A DNA stretch of 64,000 bases from Lonicera japonica (Eukaryota > Streptophyta > Magnoliopsida > Dipsacales > Caprifoliaceae). This document shows positions 58,030-64,000 of this stretch, piece after piece. Every line of letters starts with the position of its first letter. Positions within the stretch are counted from its first letter, which is position 1. The notes under the pieces were generated by a model. The model worked only from the letters and a program-made list of their open reading frames with translations, searched no databases and had not been told where the DNA came from. The stretch covers positions 39,792,969 through 39,856,968 of the forward strand of contig CM038468.1 in assembly GCA_021464415.1 (NCBI GenBank). The letters run 5' to 3'. A program made the position numbers and the translations under genes.

Positions 58030-58495
58030 TCACAGGCGGAGGCAAAGTGGGCCAAGTGGGGCTTAAGCCCTAACCAAGATTTGGACTTTTTTTTTTAGTA
58101 TGGTAATACATGGATTTTAGAGTAAAATTTTAAAGTTTGAGGTTGAATTTGTAAGGTCTTAAAACTTGGGAGATAAAATTATAATTATTTTTAATAAAGG
58201 CCAACAAAATAATAAGAGCGCGCATTCTTTTGCACAAAAATTCCACAAAGGAAACAAAATAGAAAAAATATATAATTTATACTCGTAACTCTCTTTGAGT
58301 ACTCTCCCATGTTGGATTTATTGCTTGAATTCGCACTCTCTTTTTAGCCTCACACGATAAGGATAGTTGACTAGCAAATTTGACATTTTTCTCTTCGGAG
58401 TTTTATTTCGTGGTAATTACTATTTGTTGTAATTGTTATTTTTTTTAGTTAAGCTCCGACTAAAATAAAATCTTGATTATGCCACTAAATAGAAT
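58030..58495 (+). repeat. Dispersed repeat S, direct copy
   Basis: Inverted relative to 48,305-48,740. Starts near 'acaggcggaggcaaagtggg' and ends near 'gccactaaatag'. Non-coding; may be a non-autonomous element whose ends I cannot define. Confidence 0.7.
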
Positions 58496-58974
58496 TTACT
58501 CATTAATTTTTGCGCAACCATGCATGAAAGATGCTCTTACAATTCTGATTCAAATAACGTTAACGAGATGGTCGAGGGTATTGTCCATAAAACCAAAAAA
58601 AGGAGAAGCACTTTAATTTATTCGTGCAACAATTTCATTAAAAGAAATTTAATATTTCTTTCTAAAATATTCGGAAATTAGTATTTGCTTAGCATCTACT
58701 GCATTTCTGAAAAATGATCTAATTCTACAATTGGAGGCGGAACCATGCCAGATATCAGTCGAGCAGGGAGCAAATTATAAATGATATTTCTTGCTTATAG
58801 CAAAATTTGAAACCGGGCAGAGAAATCATTGCTCAACTACTAGATCATCTTTCATCGTTGCGAGATTTTAAAAAAATAAAATAAAATTATAAGGAACAAA
58901 AAAATCACATCTCTAATTTATTAAATCAATGATTGACATTTTATTACAATAAACTAGATAAATTTTGGGATATT

Positions 58975-59235
58975 AGATGTGTAAAAACATTAAATCAAAA
59001 AGTCAACAATTTTTTACCTTATCTTTTATTTTGTTCCACCAATCTACTCTCACTTTCTCTCTAATCAACTTCTTTTTAAAATTTAAAATGCATTAACTTC
59101 AAATACAAAAATTCAAATTTACTAAAAGTTATATATATTAGAAATCCACTTATCGAGATCTATAAAATATATATAAGATATATCATGACAATTCGTGAAA
59201 AATTATTGTAACCCAATTTTTCTTCATTTAACTTG
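58975..59235. repeat. Dispersed repeat R, copy 4 (degenerate)
   Basis: Shares 'cactttctctctaat', 'ccacttatcgagatctat' and flanking AT-rich blocks with copies 1-3. Most diverged copy. Confidence 0.6.
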
Positions 59236-60050
59236 CATTCAGATTATTTTACTGCCTAATTCTTATATTAGTTTAAAAAAAATTAAAACAAAAAACTTTG
59301 TTTAGTATTTTACAAAATTAAATAGTTTTAAAAAATTATTTTACAATTATGTATGATGTTTCTAAGGATCGTATTATATGTTTATAATTATTTTGAAAAT
59401 ATATAATATTGTTGTACTTATAGCTTTCCATTTTATTGACAACAATGACAAGTAACTCTTTTTATAAATTGCATTTAAATTTTTGTATATACTATTGAAT
59501 GACTAGGAATGGTTAAAGAGTATATCCCAACACCAATGAGGCGGTAAGAAAAGTTTGGATTTAAGCATAAAATCCACCTTAGTCGGGTTAGATCTGATAT
59601 TCAGTAGGTAGTTTGAATCTGAATTTACCAAACCATCTTTATCCATGGTAAATAATTTATCTGGGTTTGCCTATTGCCATACTGAGGATAACAATCTTTA
59701 ATTCATGACTTTGCTATTTTGTTGTGTGATTTTTTAATATGTAATTTTCTTAATGTATATTTTGGGCTGTAATTCAGCCACTGAGGTTTTTTTTTCAATC
59801 TTAATATTTTAAAATTATTAATATTTTTTATGACAACGTGCCATATGATAAAAGAAATTCGCGCTTTCCCACCCTTACCTCACGTAGGTTCACCCTATTT
59901 ACAAATCTAAATTGATTATTTAGGAAATACAATTTTAATAAATTTTATATTTTGGGTGTTGATACTTATACCCCTACAAAACACTAGGCAACACTCTCAC
60001 TTTTCATTTGATCCTTGAGAACCGAATAAGGTTAGGAGTGTTCATGGTCC

Positions 60051-60468
60051 GGTTAATCGAACCATTCACCATGCTTTTGGACAGGACCAATCACTTTGGT
60101 CCTAAATTTTTCTAGACTAGACTGGACCAAAATACTCCCAAGACCAGACAAATTTGAATGGTTCGGTTTCAATCGGTCTAATCGGTCTAGATAGTGTCAG
60201 CAAAAACAAAACTAAATGAAGCAATATGATGGAATCTGTTTTCATCTTGGGGAAAAATTAAAATCAAAATATGTTCAGAACTACACTCATTTTACAACCA
60301 ATAAATCCATACATATACAAGAATCAAGAAATATATATATATATATGCAAAAGATATCCTAGATCTAACATGTATATATACATGCATACATATAGAGAGA
60401 AGAATAGAGCAAACACGCCCCCTTTAATTTTTTTGACCTTTGTCTTTCATAGTTTTCTTCATTTTTTT
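60051..60468. other. Non-coding; 'ggtccggttaatcgaacc' repeat-like region
   Basis: 60,050-60,200 has repeated 'tggtccggtt', 'aatggttcggtttcaatcgg' and 'tctaatcggtctag' motifs, possibly a MITE. (AT)n at 60,331-60,347. No gene. Confidence 0.4.
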
Positions 60469-62820
60469 GGGAAAAATACAAAAAAAAACCCTAAAGTATA
60501 ACCCTAAGTGCAATGTTTTTCCTGATGTTTTAACTTTCTCAATTTAATCCTTGAAGTACATTAAGTGAAGCAATATGAACCCGGACGCTAACACCATTAC
60601 AGATTCCATTAAAAAAATTACATTTAACACTCTAAACTTTTAAAATTGACATTAAACCCCTTTAATTTATATTTTGTTAACACTTATGGGAGCACAAAAT
60701 TGGTGCCATTACTTGGGCTAAACATCCAAGGGCCGACCCAGCGTTTGTGGAATAAGTTAATAGTAATGAAAAGTATGAGATGCGTAGCCGAGTAAAATCT
60801 TCCAATCGAGTATAGACATAAAGACCAGAGATGCAGAAATGCCGATATGGGCGTTCCAACCAATACGGTGAAAACACATGTACTAGTAAGCACGATCAAT
60901 GCTCCTTGCAGATATTGGCACTCTAGAGAATAATAGTGTGACACTTGTAAAGTGCAAAAGTTAACTATAAAGTGCACCCCTCACGTGGAAAAGGCTAATT
61001 TGATAAACAAGTTATACCTCTTATAGTCATTTTACTATTAACCTGATAGGCATCTGTACCCTACTTCTATACGTATAAATAGAAGGGGATAGCTCACTTA
61101 GAAAGGGATTTGAATTTTATTTCGATCTCACCCTAACTTCCATAGATAAAAAACCATTTTTCTAAGAGAACAAACCCTACTGTACTTGTCTAAATTGAAC
61201 CATTTGAGCTTAGTAAACAACACAATCACACACACACACACACTCAGGGAAGACGTACTGCCGGATTAGGGATAAGAGCCACTGGAGGAACCACCCCCAT
61301 AAATAAAAACTCTATTATCTGTTTGCTACAAATTTACTGTTCATCACCATCAACTTAACTGGATCTGATTACCAACTCTACTAAATTATGCTGGTTTTGT
61401 CTCTGTTAAGCTTGGTCAGATTTCTACCACCCACAACATTTAACTTTATTTTTATTAATCTTTATTACCCCCTTCTTCAACCCACCTCCGATGTCCATTT
61501 TACCCATTATTATTATTAAGGTAAATATGTGTGTTTTGATTTATTACGAGTTGTCTTAAAACTATATTAAATGCGTGATTAATTTTTGTTTGCGGATCTG
61601 AGTGTACCTTTAATTTCAATAATTTTGTAGCTACTAAAATTTGAGCTTAAAATGTTCATGAACTATTCATTTTAGTGATAAACAAATTCAAGTCTCACCT
61701 GAAACAAGAGAGTGTCTCAGTTATTTTGTTGAATTCAAACAAATATACTAATATTAGTGAGATTTTACCTTTCTCCCACCATTGATCCAAAGGAAAAAAA
61801 AGACTCGTAATCTAATCTACAAGCTGAAAAACAGAAGGATTAAGTTCTTAACCAATTTGCTACTTTCGAGTCTTTGAGAATATATATATATGTTATTATT
61901 ATAGAAGTTAACCATATCTCTAATGTATTTTTTTATGCAATATCTCCTGTCTAATTAACAAAGTATGTTTAATATTTTTTAGACTATCTCCAGCAGCTGT
62001 ATAAAAATGGCTCAATTCAATAGATAACTATTATTAAAATATGTATTTTATATTAAAAATTATTATATTCTATAAAAAAATAAATTAAAAGTGACAAAAC
62101 TAATGTGACAGTAAATTTGATGTATATTTTGCACAATATTCAATTTTACATAACCATTTAATATTATTTTATTTTGACAAAAGTAGTGTAGGAGCTTCTC
62201 AAGTACTAATCTGGTAAAAAAATTACACACTTTAGATGCAGTGGGAACATTAGTCAAAATCCCATTGATTTAATGAAGTAATTTTGAAGCAAAATTTTCA
62301 AATCCAACTAATTAGCAGTAGTAGAATTTTCCATTAACACCGATATTTCTTATTATTGGAGTAGTAAATATACATAATTTCCAAGGGCATTCCCATCACA
62401 AAATAATAAATAGTAAATATAATATGTCGTATGTACATATTTTTGAATTTTTATATAAAGATATCAATATCAATGATAACAAATGGTTATTAGGTTCGTA
62501 TGATTTTGAATAAAAATTATTAAAAAGTTTGTGTTTGGGATGGGGGGGACAGAGAATGTGGACGGATGTGGGTTGAAGATTATTAAAAATGGGATTAAGT
62601 GTTAATAAAATATAAATTAAAAGAATTTAGTGTCAATTTAAAAATTTTAGGGAGTTAAATATAAAAAAATTGAATGCAATTAGTTACGATGTTAGTGTCA
62701 GAATTCATTTTGCTTTATTTAATTTACTTCAAAAATTAAATTGAAAACATTAAATCATTAAAATATATATTGCACGTAAGGTCAAATTTTGAGGTTTTTT
62801 TTTTATATATATATTTTTCT
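60469..62820. mobile_element. Element with ~220-bp terminal inverted repeats (MULE-like)
   Basis: The left arm 60,469-60,690 ('gggaaaaatacaaaaaaaaa..' through 'tgacattaaacccctttaat' and 'gttaacactt') is the inverted counterpart of 62,595-62,820 ('aagtgttaataaaatataaa..' through 'tgcacgtaagg'). Long inverted repeats beginning GGGAAAAATAC are usual for plant MULEs. No transposase is visible. The target duplication is not clear in the AT-rich flanks. The interior includes an LTR-like stretch (60,938-61,370). Confidence 0.7.
60938..61370 (+). other. LTR- or promoter-like stretch
   Basis: Starts 'TGTGACAC', contains a good TATA ('cgtataaatagaagg', ~61,070) and a leader-like region with (CA)n at 61,221-61,242. 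This layout resembles a gypsy LTR, but no paired LTR or target duplication was found, so it is only a candidate. Confidence 0.3.
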
Positions 62821-63222
62821 CTATTTTCTATATGTTTTTTCTCTAGAGAGCGGAGAATTGACGAAGGGTTAATGAAAAAAATTAGAATAATGCATGAGAG
62901 AGAGATCATGTGAGATGAGAGATAATGAGAGTTTAATTAGAAAAAAGAGAAAAAGGAGAGAGAGAGAGAGAGAGATGGGAACATGATGGACAAGACCGGA
63001 TATATTGGAAGAAGTTATGAGCACAAGACACGGGTAAAAGGAAAAGAAAAGACACATAGCTTTCTTGGGAATAGATATACATTTAAAAAAAAACATAAAT
63101 TTTATATATGACGTGACATTTGCCTCAGTTGGATTCACTTTTTTTACGCCCATAAGTAAAGTTTAGTCAGTTTTTAAGTATTAAATATAAATTTAACAAT
63201 AATTTACTTAGCTTTTAAGTAT
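62821..63222. other. Non-coding; GA-rich
   Basis: (GA)n at about 62,957-62,975 and purine-rich low complexity at 62,835-63,060. The open frame through it on the minus strand is Ser/Leu/Phe low complexity. Confidence 0.5.
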
Positions 63223-63618
63223 TAAGAGTATCTCTAATAATTTTTTAAAAAATAATTCTACAAAAATAATTTTGTTGATTTATGTTATATTTTGAAGAGT
63301 CATTTTAAAAAATATTTTTAATGAGTTTCAAAAATCTCTTCAAATATAATATTATTTTAATTTTTAATATATTATTATATATTAAATGTTTTACTTTCTA
63401 ACAATGTTATTTTAAATTAATACAAATTTTTATTAATAAAATATTAAAAAAATACGTTTGATGAATTCTTTCATTACTCTTCATATTTGAAGAGCGAAAA
63501 AAACTCTTCAAATAAGAGATTTCATTTTGCTACTTCTGTTGGCGTGAGTTTTGCTAACAAGACTCTTCAATAAATTTACAGTTTAATCATTTGAAGAGTC
63601 TATTTGGATATGCTCTAA
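63223..63618. mobile_element. GAGCAT-family MITE, 390 bp
   Basis: Body 63,226-63,615. 'GAGTATCTCTAATA' at the left pairs with the inverted right end 'GAGCATATCCAAATA'. TAA flanks both sides. Copy 1 of the surrounding block (positions 10-17, 'tattaaat') has the site uninterrupted, an empty-site control. Confidence 0.82.
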
Positions 63619-64000
63619 ATATATATGCTTATATTCAACTCTCAACAATCAAGTAATAAACACTTCACTCGATTATTAAAGACCGGATAAGAGTGAGTGT
63701 TACTAAGTATTATTGTGATTGTAATTATGACTACCTATTTTTGGTAAGCGTGCATGTCCATGAGCAAAGAAGCCGCCTTAAATTTCATCTTCGTTTTCGC
63801 ATACGCCCAACTTTGGTCTCGTAGTTTTGAGATTTTTTTTCTCTCAACACTGATATTCCTTATAAGTCAATGCATGTAGTTGAAAATAATATGAATTTGG
63901 AGATTTCTAAATGAGCAACGCTATATTGATCTATAAATTTCACCATTTATTTTTATCGGGTATGTTATATGAGTTGTATCTTGTGATCAAAACATAAAAA
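63619..64000. repeat. Segmental duplication block, copy 3 (runs off the window)
   Basis: Matches 18-410 of the window closely ('gtaataaacact', 'gcatgtccatgagcaaag', 'cgcccaactttggtctcgt'). The window ends inside it, so another unit may follow. Confidence 0.85.

Larger units (their letters stand above)
57911..60050. other. Non-coding upstream region with dispersed repeats
   Basis: Contains repeat S (58,030-58,495), repeat R copy 4 (58,975-59,235) and a stretch at 59,870-60,050 matching 23,580-23,850. A short match at 58,800-58,870 parallels 23,450-23,520. No coding sequence supported. Confidence 0.6.

Noticed and set aside
60677..60977. Membrane-protein-like minus-strand frames
   Set aside because: Two overlapping frames are equally open and neither has a recognisable motif or splice context; not supported as a gene.
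61985..62400. Another GAGCAT-family MITE starting 'actatctccagcagctg'
   Set aside because: Only a partial left-end similarity; no matching right end or target duplication found.
1..64000. Integrated pararetrovirus or other viral copy
   Set aside because: All reverse-transcriptase regions have copia or LINE domain order; no movement-protein or coat-protein motif was seen.

Overview
This is a 64-kb piece of a plant nuclear genome, most likely a eudicot. The evidence is the very AT-rich non-coding DNA, plant transposon classes (Ty1/copia, Ogre/Tat-like Ty3/gypsy LTRs, L1-type LINE with DUF4283, CACTA, MULE, Tourist-like MITEs, TRIMs, tRNA-derived SINEs, a Helitron helicase remnant), and a WAT1-related (EamA/DMT) transporter gene with plant-type introns. 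The species is not identifiable by eye. No bacterial-style genes, operons, CRISPR arrays or rRNA are present.

Layout. 1-1.08 kb: a duplicated block, also found at 23.84-24.99 kb and 63.6-64 kb, carrying a SINE. 1.08-2.35 kb: a MULE-like element with a perfect 10-bp target duplication. 2.35-4.6 kb: AT-rich DNA and a 3-copy tandem repeat. 4.6-6.03 kb: a broken Helitron PIF1-like helicase on the minus strand. 6.03-14.28 kb: an Ogre/Tat-like LTR retrotransposon part (LTR, tRNA primer site, 5' internal region with a 51-53-bp minisatellite). Its LTR is split by a 3.3-kb CACTA element that itself holds an RTE-type LINE tail. 15.2-17.45 kb: a WAT1 pseudogene with a large internal deletion. 17.83-22.95 kb: a recent Ty1/copia element (LTRs about 97% alike, target duplication ATTCA). 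25.0-38.74 kb: an L1-type LINE with a 16-bp target duplication, into which a TRIM, a 5.5-kb CACTA and an Ogre-like solo LTR have inserted. Removing each insert plus one target duplication rejoins the LINE, in frame at two of the three sites. 38.75-42.06 kb: MITEs and MULE-like ends.

42.58-55.24 kb holds the one apparently functional gene: a seven-exon, 366-codon WAT1-related transporter on the minus strand. Its introns contain at least seven transposon insertions. Upstream of it the promoter + exon 1 + part of intron 1 module is tandemly repeated (module B intact, module C at 56.2-57.9 kb frameshifted, an exon-less module D at 52.78-53.5 kb). 57.9-64 kb is non-coding: dispersed repeats, a 2.35-kb element with long terminal inverted repeats, a MITE and the third copy of the duplicated block.

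The picture is a local WAT1 tandem duplication that decayed into one gene, one deletion pseudogene and extra first-exon modules, overlaid by several rounds of nested transposition. Because duplicated segments act as empty-site controls for each other, several insertions can be defined to the base. All exon boundaries and element calls are by-eye inference; no similarity search or transcript evidence was available.
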